Shown piece by piece: positions 32,295 to 40,180 of a stretch of DNA of 41,398 nucleotides. Under the pieces are notes generated by a model, which was given only the letters and a program-made list of their open reading frames with translations, was not told where the DNA came from and searched no databases. The position numbers and the translations under genes are program-made. Numbering within the stretch: the stretch's first letter is position 1; every line of letters starts with the position of its first letter. Where the stretch lies: positions 1 through 41,398 of the forward strand of contig JAISHQ010000084.1 of assembly GCA_031262465.1 (NCBI GenBank), written 5' to 3'. This DNA is from Rikenellaceae bacterium. Lineage in GTDB: Bacteria > Bacteroidota > Bacteroidia > Bacteroidales > Rikenellaceae.

Positions 32295-34322
32295 TCAGTC
32301 GAGCCGTGTTCCGGTTTGGAGGGTGATTCGGGCGGTGTCGGTGAGGTCGTTGGCACGGGCTTCGATGCGGTTTTCGCCCGGGGTTAGGGTGACGTTTTCC
32401 CAGCGGCAGATGCCCAAGACGGGCGTTTGGACGCCGAGCGAAAGGCCATTCACGAAGAGTTCGACCTCGCTCCGATTGGTGTAAACCGTCAGGGTCTGAG
32501 AGGCTTCGACGCGGTTGTCCCACCGCTTTTCGGCGAGGTGAACGAACGGATCGGTCGTGTTCCAATTGGCTTTGTAGAAGTAAAAAGCGTCTTTGCGATC
32601 CTTGCGGTCGTAACTGACTAAGCCGAAATTGTTGATGCCCGGCGTGGCTCCGCCGACATAATGTTCTTCGCCGAAGTCAAACATAGTCTGTATGAAGCCT
32701 CCCCACAGCATCGGATAGTTCAGCAGAATGGCGTAAAACTGTTCGTGATAGCGGGTTTGCCACCGTTCGGGGTGGAGGCGGCCCCGCGGCTCGGGGCGGG
32801 TGAGTTGCTCGGTTTGGTGGGCGAGCGATCCGCCTGCGCCATACTCGCCGATGCCCGATTTCAGCTCACGCCAATTGCGGGTGAGTTGATCGAGCCACAG
32901 GCTAACGTCCGAGACCAGCCCGCGTTGCCAGCCGAGGTATTGGCTCCAGCCGATCAGGTCGGTCTCGAAGTTGATCGGCCCGTCTTGGTTGCTGGAGGCG
33001 ATCGTCAGGCGGGTCGGGTCCATCTCGTGAGCCAACCGGTTCAACTCTTGGATATAGGGCACCACATCATCGGTTCCCCGGACCGAAAGGTTCGAGAAAA
33101 GCCCCCAAAAGAGCACCGAGGTGTTGTTGTAACGTTGAAGGATCATTTCGGTCAGCTGGCGGTGGCCGTTTTCGCGGAAAGCGGGTTTGTTGATGTACCC
33201 GTTGTCCGCGCCAAATTCCGGTGCATCGAAGGGAATTTCGCTCCAGAGGATCACCCCGTTGCGGTCGCACAGCTCGTAAAAATAGGGCGACTGCGGGTAG
33301 TTCGACAGGCGGATGGCGTTGACCCCCATTTCGCGGATCAGGGCAAAATCCTCCTCCTGCATCCGGGGTGAATAGGCGCTTCCCGCGCCGCTCCGATCTT
33401 CCATGCGGGTGACGCCGTGCAGGGGATAGACCCGACCGTTGAGCATAAAGCCGTTTTGGGGATGTACCTCGAAATAGCGAAGCCCCATCGGCACAGCGAG
33501 CGAGTCGAGCACATTGGCCCCCTCTTTCAGCTTCAGGCGAAATTCGTAGCGATAGGGATCGAAAACGCCCTGCCACAGGCGCGGAGAGGGGATGGTCACG
33601 GCAAGGCGACCGGCTCCCGTGCCTTTGTCGATCTTGACCTGTTCGGCCACCGAGAGCAACACCGAGTCGGTTTCCGGGTCGGTGACATCGACCGTCACCG
33701 TAAAATTGCCGTTGCGCGAGCCACTGAGCCGAACGAGGGCATCGACCCGCGCCTGCTGGTCGGTGATTTTGGTCTGTTGCAACTGGATGCCGTCCGACCC
33801 GAAATCGTCCAGCGAGAAATGCACTGGGTCGACGGCGATCAGCTCCACCTCGCGGTAAATCCCGCCGTAGATGTTGAAATCGCTGTTGATCGGCATATAA
33901 TCCAACTGCGGGCTGTTATTGACCCTCACCCACAGGTTATTGGACTCGCCGGGCTTCAAAAAAGGCGTTATATTAAAGGCAAAGGCCGTATAGCCCCCCT
34001 TGTGTTCGCCCACAAAATTGCCGTTGACAAAGAGGTTGGCCTCGCTGTTGACCCCGTAAAAGCGGATGTAGATTTGTTTTTCGCTCCACTCGGCGGGAAT
34101 CCGGATGTCCTTGATGTAGTTGCCCAGCCCCCGCTGGTTGAGCGCGCGCAGGTTTATCGCGTCGCCGTTCCAAGTATGAGGCAGGTCGACCGTCGCACGA
34201 GAGAGCAGGTCGTTGCTCAACGAAAATTGCCAATTGTTGTTGAGGCTCACCACCTCGCGCCCCGCCGCCGAGGCAGCCAGACAACAGAAATACAAAAGCG
34301 AAAGAAAAAACAATTTTTTCAT
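32295..34322 (-). CDS. glycoside hydrolase family 2-like protein, acid/base Glu not present
   Basis: The 675-aa protein has a signal peptide (FFLSLLYFCCLAASAAG). It has the GH2 layout: sugar-binding jelly roll (about 25-165, LPHTWNG, RFYGVNSEANLFVNG), immunoglobulin-like domain (170-285), TIM barrel (286-560) and a C-terminal beta domain (about 585-675) with VELFVNGLSLG. The barrel keeps LHGVTR, the nucleophile Glu493 in IGEYGAG, and WGGFIQTMFDF. The acid/base position, normally WGLxNE, reads WGLFSN (residues 406-411), so Glu is replaced by Asn. It may be inactive, use another acid, or bind sugar only. It starts 10 bases after era, suggesting read-through. Confidence 0.88.
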   Translation of the reverse strand: MKKLFFLSLLYFCCLAASAAGREVVSLNNNWQFSLSNDLLSRATVDLPHTWNGDAINLRALNQRGLGNYIKDIRIPAEWSEKQIYIRFYGVNSEANLFVNGNFVGEHKGGYTAFAFNITPFLKPGESNNLWVRVNNSPQLDYMPINSDFNIYGGIYREVELIAVDPVHFSLDDFGSDGIQLQQTKITDQQARVDALVRLSGSRNGNFTVTVDVTDPETDSVLLSVAEQVKIDKGTGAGRLAVTIPSPRLWQGVFDPYRYEFRLKLKEGANVLDSLAVPMGLRYFEVHPQNGFMLNGRVYPLHGVTRMEDRSGAGSAYSPRMQEEDFALIREMGVNAIRLSNYPQSPYFYELCDRNGVILWSEIPFDAPEFGADNGYINKPAFRENGHRQLTEMILQRYNNTSVLFWGLFSNLSVRGTDDVVPYIQELNRLAHEMDPTRLTIASSNQDGPINFETDLIGWSQYLGWQRGLVSDVSLWLDQLTRNWRELKSGIGEYGAGGSLAHQTEQLTRPEPRGRLHPERWQTRYHEQFYAILLNYPMLWGGFIQTMFDFGEEHYVGGATPGINNFGLVSYDRKDRKDAFYFYKANWNTTDPFVHLAEKRWDNRVEASQTLTVYTNRSEVELFVNGLSLGVQTPVLGICRWENVTLTPGENRIEARANDLTDTARITLQTGTRLD

Positions 34323-34332
34323 GGCCTGTTCT

Positions 34333-35217
34333 TTACTCTATATTATATCCAAATTGCCTCAACGCCCGGTCGTTATTGCGCCAATCGGGATTGACTTTGA
34401 CGTGCAGTTGCAGAAAGACTTTTTTCTGCAAAAAAGCCTCCAACTCCTCCCGAGCCTGGGTACCGACCCGCTTGAGCATCTTGCCCTGATGGCCGATGAT
34501 GATCCCTTTTTGCGAATCGCGAGCCACGTAAATGGTCGCCGCAATGCGGTCGATGGTGGCTTCCTCGCGGTACTCGTCGATGACGATCTCCACGCTGTAC
34601 GGAAGCTCCTTTTCGTAATTCAGGAAAATCTTCTCGCGGATGATCTCCGAGGCAAAAAACCGCAAGGTCTTGTCGGTCAGCGCATCTTTGGGGTAATAGG
34701 CCGGCCCTTCGGGCAATTTGCTCTGGATCAGGTCGAACAGGCCGCCGATGTTGAAATGCTCCTTGGCCGACACCGGCGCCACCGTGGCCTCGGGGAGCAA
34801 CTGTTGCACCCGTTCGACCAACTGTTCCAGCCGGGCGGGTGTGGTCAGGTCGATCTTGTTGATCGCCACGATCGTCGGAATGGCACTCAGCCGCACCTTC
34901 TCCAAAAAATCGGCGTGTTTGTCGATCTGCTCGACCGTGTCGGTCACATAGAGCAACACATCGGCATCCTTCAGCGCGCCGGTGACGAACTTCATCATCG
35001 ACTCCTGCAGTTTGTAGTTGGGACTCAGCACACCGGGCGTGTCCGAATAGACAATCTGAAAATCGTCGCCGTTGACAATCCCCATGATCCGGTGGCGGGT
35101 GGTCTGCGCCTTGGAAGTGATGATCGAAAGCCGCTCGCCGACCAGCGCGTTCATCAACGTCGACTTCCCGACGTTGGGATTCCCGATGATATTAACAAAT
35201 CCCGCTCGATGCGTCAT
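34333..35217 (-). CDS. era: GTPase Era
   Basis: The 294-aa essential GTPase acts in 16S rRNA maturation and 30S assembly. The G domain has G1 GNPNVGKST, G3 DTPG, G4 NKID and G5 SAK. The C-terminal KH domain (about 205-285) shows IYVARDSQKGIIIGHQGKMLKRVG, the RNA-binding GxxG region. The start is ATG 35217 (MTHRAGFVNI); the longer frame begins at a TTG inside the -7 box TATCTTTG (35246-35239). Upstream lies buk, in the same direction but 89 bases away. Confidence 0.96.
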   Translation of the reverse strand: MTHRAGFVNIIGNPNVGKSTLMNALVGERLSIITSKAQTTRHRIMGIVNGDDFQIVYSDTPGVLSPNYKLQESMMKFVTGALKDADVLLYVTDTVEQIDKHADFLEKVRLSAIPTIVAINKIDLTTPARLEQLVERVQQLLPEATVAPVSAKEHFNIGGLFDLIQSKLPEGPAYYPKDALTDKTLRFFASEIIREKIFLNYEKELPYSVEIVIDEYREEATIDRIAATIYVARDSQKGIIIGHQGKMLKRVGTQAREELEAFLQKKVFLQLHVKVNPDWRNNDRALRQFGYNIE

Positions 35218-35238
35218 AACCTGAGTTTTGGTTTCTGA

Positions 35239-35246
35239 CAAAGATA
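35239..35246 (-). promoter_or_regulatory. -7 box of era
   Basis: TATCTTTG on the minus strand matches TAnnTTTG and lies 21 bases before the ATG. GAGCTTGTTTC just upstream (35265-35255) is the recurring mobile-end word and supplies a TTG near the -33 position. The GH2 gene probably shares this transcript. Confidence 0.58.
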
Positions 35247-35305
35247 AATATTTTGAAACAAGCTCCCAAATGCCCTTCTAATCAAACAGAGAGGCCACAA
35301 CCCGC

Positions 35306-36385
35306 TCACCGGTAGATTTTCGGGGCGACCTCCCTGCGGAGGACGGCGAGGCCATTCATTGCCAGCGCGCGCATCTCGTCCTCGCCGGGGTAAAACTCGA
35401 CCGGAGCAATAAATTCGACCCGCTGGCGGATGTACTCGCGGGTGATCTCGCCGTACACCAAGCCGCCGGTCAGCAAAATCGCGTCGACCTTTCCTTTTAG
35501 CACCGTGGCCATCGCCCCGATCTCTTTGGCCACCGTGTACGCCAATGCATCGGCAATCAGCCGCGCCTGCTCATCGCCTGCCGCCACCCGCTCGCGCACC
35601 TCGCGCATATCGTTGGTGCCCAAATGTGCCACGATGCCACCTCGGCCTGCGACCATTTTCTTCACCTGCTCGTGGGTATATTTCCCGGAAAAACACAAAT
35701 CGGCCAGCTGTCGGGCGCTGACGGTTCCCATCCGTTCCGGCGAAAACGGTCCCTCGCCATAAAGGGCATTATTCACGTCGATCACCCGCCCCTGCTCGTG
35801 GGCACCCACCGAAACCCCGCCGCCGAGGTGGGCGACAATCAGGTTCAACGCTTCATAGGGCTTCCCAATAGATTTGGCATAAGTACGGGCTATCGCCTTG
35901 TGGTTCAGTGCATGAAAGATCGAAACGCGCGGAAGCTCCGGGTGTCCGCTGACCCGGGCTACGTCCTGCAACTCGTCGACCACCACCGGGTCGGCGATAA
36001 AAGCACGGGCCGAACCGCCAATCTGCCGGGTCAGGTCGAGGGCGATCAACCCGCCGAGGTTCGAGGCGTGTTCGCCCAACGGCGCATCGGTCAAATCGCG
36101 CACCAAAGCCTCGTTCATCTCATAGACCCCCGAAGGGATCGGTTTGACCAACCCGCCGCGCCCCACGACTGCGTCGATTGTCTCCAACGCCACACCCTCG
36201 TCCCGCAACGCGGCAAGAATCAACTCTTTGCGAAAGGCAAACTGATCCGCAATCTTTTTATAAGGAGCCAACTCCTCGTTCGAGTGGCGAAGCGTCTTCT
36301 CAAACCGCTGATTCTCACCGTCAAACAAGGCGATTTTGGTCGAAGTCGAACCGGGATTGATCGTAAGCAGGGTATAATTTTTCAT
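35306..36385 (-). CDS. buk: butyrate kinase (acyl kinase)
   Basis: The 359-aa ASKHA-fold enzyme converts acyl phosphate and ADP to the acid and ATP. It opens with LLTINPGSTSTKIALF, the ASKHA phosphate-1 motif in its butyrate-kinase form. It also has VVGRGGLVKPIPSGVY, RVSIFHALNHKAIAR, LIVAHLGGGVSVGAH and LLTGGLVYGE. Length fits Buk, not AckA (~400 aa). It lies 15 bases after ackA in a pta-ackA-buk run, yet no phosphate butyryltransferase is present. It may act on butyryl, isobutyryl or other branched acyl phosphates. Confidence 0.93.
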   Translation of the reverse strand: MKNYTLLTINPGSTSTKIALFDGENQRFEKTLRHSNEELAPYKKIADQFAFRKELILAALRDEGVALETIDAVVGRGGLVKPIPSGVYEMNEALVRDLTDAPLGEHASNLGGLIALDLTRQIGGSARAFIADPVVVDELQDVARVSGHPELPRVSIFHALNHKAIARTYAKSIGKPYEALNLIVAHLGGGVSVGAHEQGRVIDVNNALYGEGPFSPERMGTVSARQLADLCFSGKYTHEQVKKMVAGRGGIVAHLGTNDMREVRERVAAGDEQARLIADALAYTVAKEIGAMATVLKGKVDAILLTGGLVYGEITREYIRQRVEFIAPVEFYPGEDEMRALAMNGLAVLRREVAPKIYR

Positions 36386-36400
36386 GAATTTCTGATTGGC

Positions 36401-37606
36401 TTACCGATACAGCCGGAAGGTGTCGGAAGCGATGACTAACTCCTCGTCGGTGGTGGCGAGCACGACTTTGGCTCGCGATTCGGGGCGAGAAATTACCGTG
36501 TCGATGCCGCGCAGGCCGCGATTGAGTTCATAGTCGAGTTCGATGCCCATAAATTCAAGCCCGCGACAGACGTATTCGCGCATCGCGCTCTCGTTTTCGC
36601 CCACTCCGCCGGTGAAGACCAAGAGGTCGACCCCCTCCATTTCGGCGGCATAACTTCCCACGAAGTGTTTGATCCGGGTGTTGTACATCTCCAACGCCAA
36701 CTGCGCCCGCTCGTTGCCCGAGGAGGCCGCGCGCTCGATGTCGCGCATATCGGACGAAAGGCCGGTGATGCCGTAAACCCCTGATTCTTTGTTAATCATG
36801 TCATTGAGCTTGCCGAGGTTGACCCCCAACTTGTCGGCGATGTAGAGCAACGCCCCCGGGTCGACACTTCCGCACCGGGTGCCCATAATCAGCCCATCGA
36901 CCGGCGTGAAGCCCATCGAGGTGTCGAACGATTTGCCGTCGACGATGGCCGTCACCGAGCCGCCGTTGCCAATGTGGCAGGTGATGATCTTCGAGCGATT
37001 GAAATCAATGCCTGTCATCCGACACGCCTTTTCGGCCACGTACTTGTGGCTGGTGCCGTGGAAGCCGAACTTCCTGATTCTCAACTTGTCGTAATAGTCA
37101 TACGGCAGGGCGTAGAGGAAATTCTTGGGCGGTATGCTTTGGTGGAACGAGGTGTCGAACACGGCCACCTGAAAGATGCCGGGAATGATGTTTTCCATGG
37201 CCATGATCCCCTTCAGGTTGGCCGGGTTGTGCAACGGAGCGAGAACAAAACAGCTCTCGATCTTGCGGATCACCTCCGCATCGACCGCCGCGCTCTCCTG
37301 AAAATATTCGCCCCCGTGCGCCACCCGGTGGCCGACCGCCCGGATATCCGACAGGTCGCCGATCACCCCGTGGGTCTCGTCGGTCAGCGTGCGAAGAATG
37401 CGGTTGATCCCCGAGGTGTGGTCGGGAATATCGCCCACCACCTCCCACTTCTCTTTTCCGATGGGTTTATGAGTCAATACACTGTCAGGCAAGCCGATGC
37501 GTTCGACCTGGCCTTTGGCCAGCAGGTTGTGCTGGCTGGCGGATTGCATATCAATCAGTTGGTATTTGATCGACGAACTGCCGCAGTTTAATACAAGAAT
37601 TATCAT
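36401..37606 (-). CDS. ackA: acetate kinase
   Basis: The 401-aa enzyme makes ATP from acetyl phosphate, the main substrate-level step of acetate fermentation. Hallmarks are LVLNCGSSSIKYQLID at the N-terminus, VGHRVAHGGEYF, FDTSFHQSIPP, RKFGFHGTSHKYV, ITCHIGNGGSVTAI with the Asn/Gly phosphate loop, DTSMGFTPVDGLIMGTRCGSVDPG, and VFTGGVGENE near the C-terminus. Length is typical. It lies 33 bases after pta and just before buk, so the genes form one operon. Confidence 0.97.
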   Translation of the reverse strand: MIILVLNCGSSSIKYQLIDMQSASQHNLLAKGQVERIGLPDSVLTHKPIGKEKWEVVGDIPDHTSGINRILRTLTDETHGVIGDLSDIRAVGHRVAHGGEYFQESAAVDAEVIRKIESCFVLAPLHNPANLKGIMAMENIIPGIFQVAVFDTSFHQSIPPKNFLYALPYDYYDKLRIRKFGFHGTSHKYVAEKACRMTGIDFNRSKIITCHIGNGGSVTAIVDGKSFDTSMGFTPVDGLIMGTRCGSVDPGALLYIADKLGVNLGKLNDMINKESGVYGITGLSSDMRDIERAASSGNERAQLALEMYNTRIKHFVGSYAAEMEGVDLLVFTGGVGENESAMREYVCRGLEFMGIELDYELNRGLRGIDTVISRPESRAKVVLATTDEELVIASDTFRLYR

Positions 37607-37639
37607 GGGGAGTGATGAATTATCAATTATAATTTCCTT

Positions 37640-38647
37640 TTAGTGCATTTGTGCTTGACAACAGGTGATGGCGACCAGGGCGACGATGTCGCTGACCGAA
37701 CAGCCGCGCGACAGGTCGTTGATCGGTGCGGCCATCCCTTGCAGGATCGGGCCGATGGCCTCGGCGTGAGCCATGCGCTGAACCATTTTGTAGGAGATAT
37801 TACCCACGTCTAAGCTCGGGAATACCAACACATTGGCCTTTCCGGCGATCTTGCTTCCCGGTGCTTTTTTCAGCCCGATGCCGGGGATCAGCGCCGCGTC
37901 GGACTGCATTTCGCCGTCCAATTGCAGGCTCGGGTCCATCTCGTGCGCCAGCCGGGTCGCCTCGACCACTTTGTCGACCATTTCGTGTTTGGCCGACCCC
38001 TTGGTCGAGAAGCTCAGCATGGCGATTCTCGGCTCGAAGCCCGCAATGGCGCGGGTCGTCTTGCCGGTCGAAACGGCGATTTGAGCCAGCTCGGGAGCGG
38101 TCGGGTTGGGGTGCACGGCCACGTCGGCGAAGACCATGAAGCCGTTCTCGCCGAACTGCGTGTCGGGGATAAACATCAGCATCGCCCCCGATACCACGCT
38201 CACGCCCGGAACGGTCTTAACGTATTGAAAAGCAGGACGAAGCACATCGCCCGTGGCGTTGTTGGCACCGGCCACTTCGCCGTCGGCATCGCCCGCCTTG
38301 ACCATCAGCGCGCCGAGGTAAAGCGGGTCTTCAATCAGCCGTTCAGCCTGCTCGCGGGTCAGCCCCTTCGAGGCGCGGAGTTGCAACATCAGCTCGACGT
38401 ATTTTTCCTTTTCCGGGTTGTTTTTCGGGTCGATAACCGTCGCTTGCCCGATGTTTTTCAGGTCGTATTTCTCGGCCTGCGCCCGAATTTCCTCCGGATT
38501 CCCAATCAGAATGAGGTCGGAAAAACCCTCTTCCAGAATTGTATTGGCCGCTTTGATCGTTCGCTCCTCGTAAGCCTCCGGCAAAACGATCCGTTTTTTA
38601 TCGCCCTTTGCCTGGGCTTTCACCCGTTCTAAAAATTGCGCTACCAT
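37640..38647 (-). CDS. pta: phosphate acetyltransferase
   Basis: The 335-aa protein is a short (class I) Pta, which exchanges CoA for phosphate on acetyl-CoA. The sequence opens with FLERVKAQAKGDKKRIVLPEAYEERTIKAA. It also has DPLYLGALMVKAGDADGEVAGA, TGDVLRPAFQYVKT, SGAMLMFIP, FADVAVHPNPTAPELAQIA, and the C-terminal FPSLDVGNISYKMVQRMAHAEAIGPILQG. These are Pta rather than Ptb features. ackA follows directly; crcB ends 34 bases upstream on the same strand. Confidence 0.96.
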   Translation of the reverse strand: MVAQFLERVKAQAKGDKKRIVLPEAYEERTIKAANTILEEGFSDLILIGNPEEIRAQAEKYDLKNIGQATVIDPKNNPEKEKYVELMLQLRASKGLTREQAERLIEDPLYLGALMVKAGDADGEVAGANNATGDVLRPAFQYVKTVPGVSVVSGAMLMFIPDTQFGENGFMVFADVAVHPNPTAPELAQIAVSTGKTTRAIAGFEPRIAMLSFSTKGSAKHEMVDKVVEATRLAHEMDPSLQLDGEMQSDAALIPGIGLKKAPGSKIAGKANVLVFPSLDVGNISYKMVQRMAHAEAIGPILQGMAAPINDLSRGCSVSDIVALVAITCCQAQMH

Positions 38648-38681
38648 GCTCTTATTTATCTATTTATAGTTGTTTCAATAC

Positions 38682-39068
38682 TCACCCACACACTTTGGCC
38701 AATGCCAACCCACAACAGGCTCCGCCGACGCAAAAAACCACGCTCGCGGCCACGTAAAGCAGTCCGAGACCCCAATCGCCCGCCCTCAACAGCTCCAACA
38801 CCTCGAACGAAAAGGCCGAAAAGGTAGTAAACCCGCCGCAAAACCCGGCGATGCCGAGCGTCAGCCACAGACGAGGTTCGGCCGCTTGCGCCGCTCGCCC
38901 CCACAGGAAGCCGATCAGCACAGCCCCCAACAGGTTGACCAAAAAGGTCGCCACCGGCCAGCGAAACTCGCTCCCCGCTCCTTTGATCCAAAGGGAGACG
39001 GCATAGCGCGCCGCACTGCCGACAAAACCACCGGCACCCACCAGCAAGATATTTCCGAGGATTTGCAC
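38682..39068 (-). CDS. crcB: fluoride ion channel CrcB/Fluc
   Basis: The ~128-aa protein has four transmembrane helices of a dual-topology fluoride exporter. Conserved words are VGAGGFVGSAARYAV, the FLVNLLGAVLIGFLWG helix with the pore Asn, and the GFCGGFTTFSAFSFE helix break with its Phe and Thr-Phe-Ser motif. No ATG is in the frame. The open frame begins at a TTG that is part of the -7 box TACCTTTG, so it cannot be the start. GTG 39068 is preferred, with TTG 39080 as the alternative. No fluoride riboswitch is evident in the short leader. Confidence 0.88.
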   Translation of the reverse strand: MQILGNILLVGAGGFVGSAARYAVSLWIKGAGSEFRWPVATFLVNLLGAVLIGFLWGRAAQAAEPRLWLTLGIAGFCGGFTTFSAFSFEVLELLRAGDWGLGLLYVAASVVFCVGGACCGLALAKVCG

Positions 39069-39089
39069 CTGTCGAACCAAGATTTCGTA

Positions 39090-39117
39090 CAAAGGTAGAA
39101 AAAAGAGGCTATATTTG
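39090..39117. promoter_or_regulatory. divergent promoters for crcB and the ATPase-DUF4435 operon
   Basis: TACCTTTG on the minus strand (39097-39090) serves crcB. TATATTTG on the plus strand (39110-39117) points toward the ATPase gene. The plus-strand box is 203 bases from the ATPase ATG because the MITE at 39154-39314 lies between. Removing the MITE would leave a leader of about 40 bases, which suggests the element was inserted into an existing 5' leader. Confidence 0.55.
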
Positions 39118-39153
39118 TGAAGAGAATAATGTGTTTATATTCTAACAGTATCA

Positions 39154-39314
39154 GAGTCTGTTTAAATTTTGTAGCCGAAGTTATTTATGCCTCATTTCGA
39201 GCGATTTTTTTGCCCGCGAGGAGGCGAATAGTGGCTCCTATTTAACGACTCGTGGGTGAAAAAAGCGCCGGAATGCGGCGTAAAGAACGAGAGCTATAAA
39301 TTTTAAACAGACTC
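39154..39314. mobile_element. 161-bp MITE-like element, copy 2 (5' leader of the ATPase gene)
   Basis: Closely similar along its length to 12998-13157, with the same perfect 13-bp ends GAGTCTGTTTAAA / TTTAAACAGACTC and the same internal words (GTAGCCGAAGTTATTT, GGAGGCGAATAG, CTCCTATTTAACGACTCG). The flanking triplets are TCA (left) and TAA (right); both fit TNA but are not identical. The right end is 6 bases from the ATPase ATG, exactly as copy 1 is from the regulator ATG. No transposase is encoded. Confidence 0.85.
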
Positions 39315-39320
39315 TAAAGT

Positions 39321-40169
39321 ATGGCGACAACCACGGAATACATCACACGGATCGAGGTCGAGGGCCTTTGGGGTCGGTTGGACTTGGATTGGGCACTGCA
39401 ACCCGATGTCAACATCCTCTCGGGGCAGAACGGCAGTGGCAAAACGACCCTCATCCGGGCCTTGGCTCAACTGCTCCGCACGGGCAATTTGACGGCGGAG
39501 ACCCAGCGACTGATGCGGCAGATGCGTGTCACTTTCGGTGATGGCCAAATATTGGTTTCCGGCGAGGGCAAAGCCCCCGAGGGGCATAACATCGACATCA
39601 TCAGCACGTTCGATAACCACCTGTTGGAGATCGACGCCGTAAAGCAGTTGACCGGGGGCGCGGTGCGAAGCGAGTTGGATTGGGAGCTTTACCGTGTCCA
39701 GCGGCGGTACCTCTCTTACCAATTGGCGTTGGGCAAACGGGCGGTCGAAGTGCTGACTCGCGGCTCCGCGCCGGAGAGGCTCACCGAAGTAAACGCCCGT
39801 CAAACGCTCTTTTTCGACATCGTCGACCAAATGTTCGAAGGCTCGGGCAAAAAAATCGACCGGAAGAGTGATGAACTAATGTTCGACACGCCGTGGGGCA
39901 AAATCACGCCATACACCCTCTCTTCGGGCGAAAAACAGCTGTTGTTGATCCTGACGACCGCGCTGACCGAGGACGACCGGCCGGCCATTTTGCTGATGGA
40001 CGAGCCGGAAATCTCGCTCCATTTCGATTGGCAAGGTTGCCTGATCGAAAACATCCGGCAGATCAACCCCCGGGCACAAATCATCCTCTCGACCCATTCG
40101 CCCGCCCTGATTATGAACGGTTGGGTGGGTCACGTGACCGAGATCAATGACCTGATTGTGAATAAGTAA
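39321..40169 (+). CDS. ABC-type AAA ATPase, partner of DUF4435 (OLD/PARIS-like)
   Basis: The 282-aa protein has Walker A GQNGSGKTT (35-43), the ABC-signature-like LSSGEKQ (200-206), Walker B ILLMDEPEISLH (Asp227, Glu228) and switch His259 in LSTHSPALI. This is the compact AAA_21/SMC-like type used in OLD, Gabija-related and PARIS modules, without membrane segments or a coiled coil long enough for SMC. It lacks its own nuclease domain. The next gene begins 11 bases on and encodes a DUF4435 protein; in the PARIS system an ATPase (AriA) pairs with a DUF4435 protein (AriB). This ATPase is shorter than I recall for AriA, so it is at most a relative. Confidence 0.83.
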   Translation: MATTTEYITRIEVEGLWGRLDLDWALQPDVNILSGQNGSGKTTLIRALAQLLRTGNLTAETQRLMRQMRVTFGDGQILVSGEGKAPEGHNIDIISTFDNHLLEIDAVKQLTGGAVRSELDWELYRVQRRYLSYQLALGKRAVEVLTRGSAPERLTEVNARQTLFFDIVDQMFEGSGKKIDRKSDELMFDTPWGKITPYTLSSGEKQLLLILTTALTEDDRPAILLMDEPEISLHFDWQGCLIENIRQINPRAQIILSTHSPALIMNGWVGHVTEINDLIVNK

Positions 40170-40180
40170 TAGGCTTGAAA

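Noticed and set aside
39069..39092. crcB start at the TTG at 39092
   Set aside because: That TTG is part of the -7 box TACCTTTG, so the mRNA would begin downstream of it; GTG 39068 fits the CrcB N-terminus.
39321..40169. Transport ABC ATPase
   Set aside because: No permease is nearby; the AAA_21-type arrangement and the DUF4435 partner fit an OLD/PARIS-like module better.
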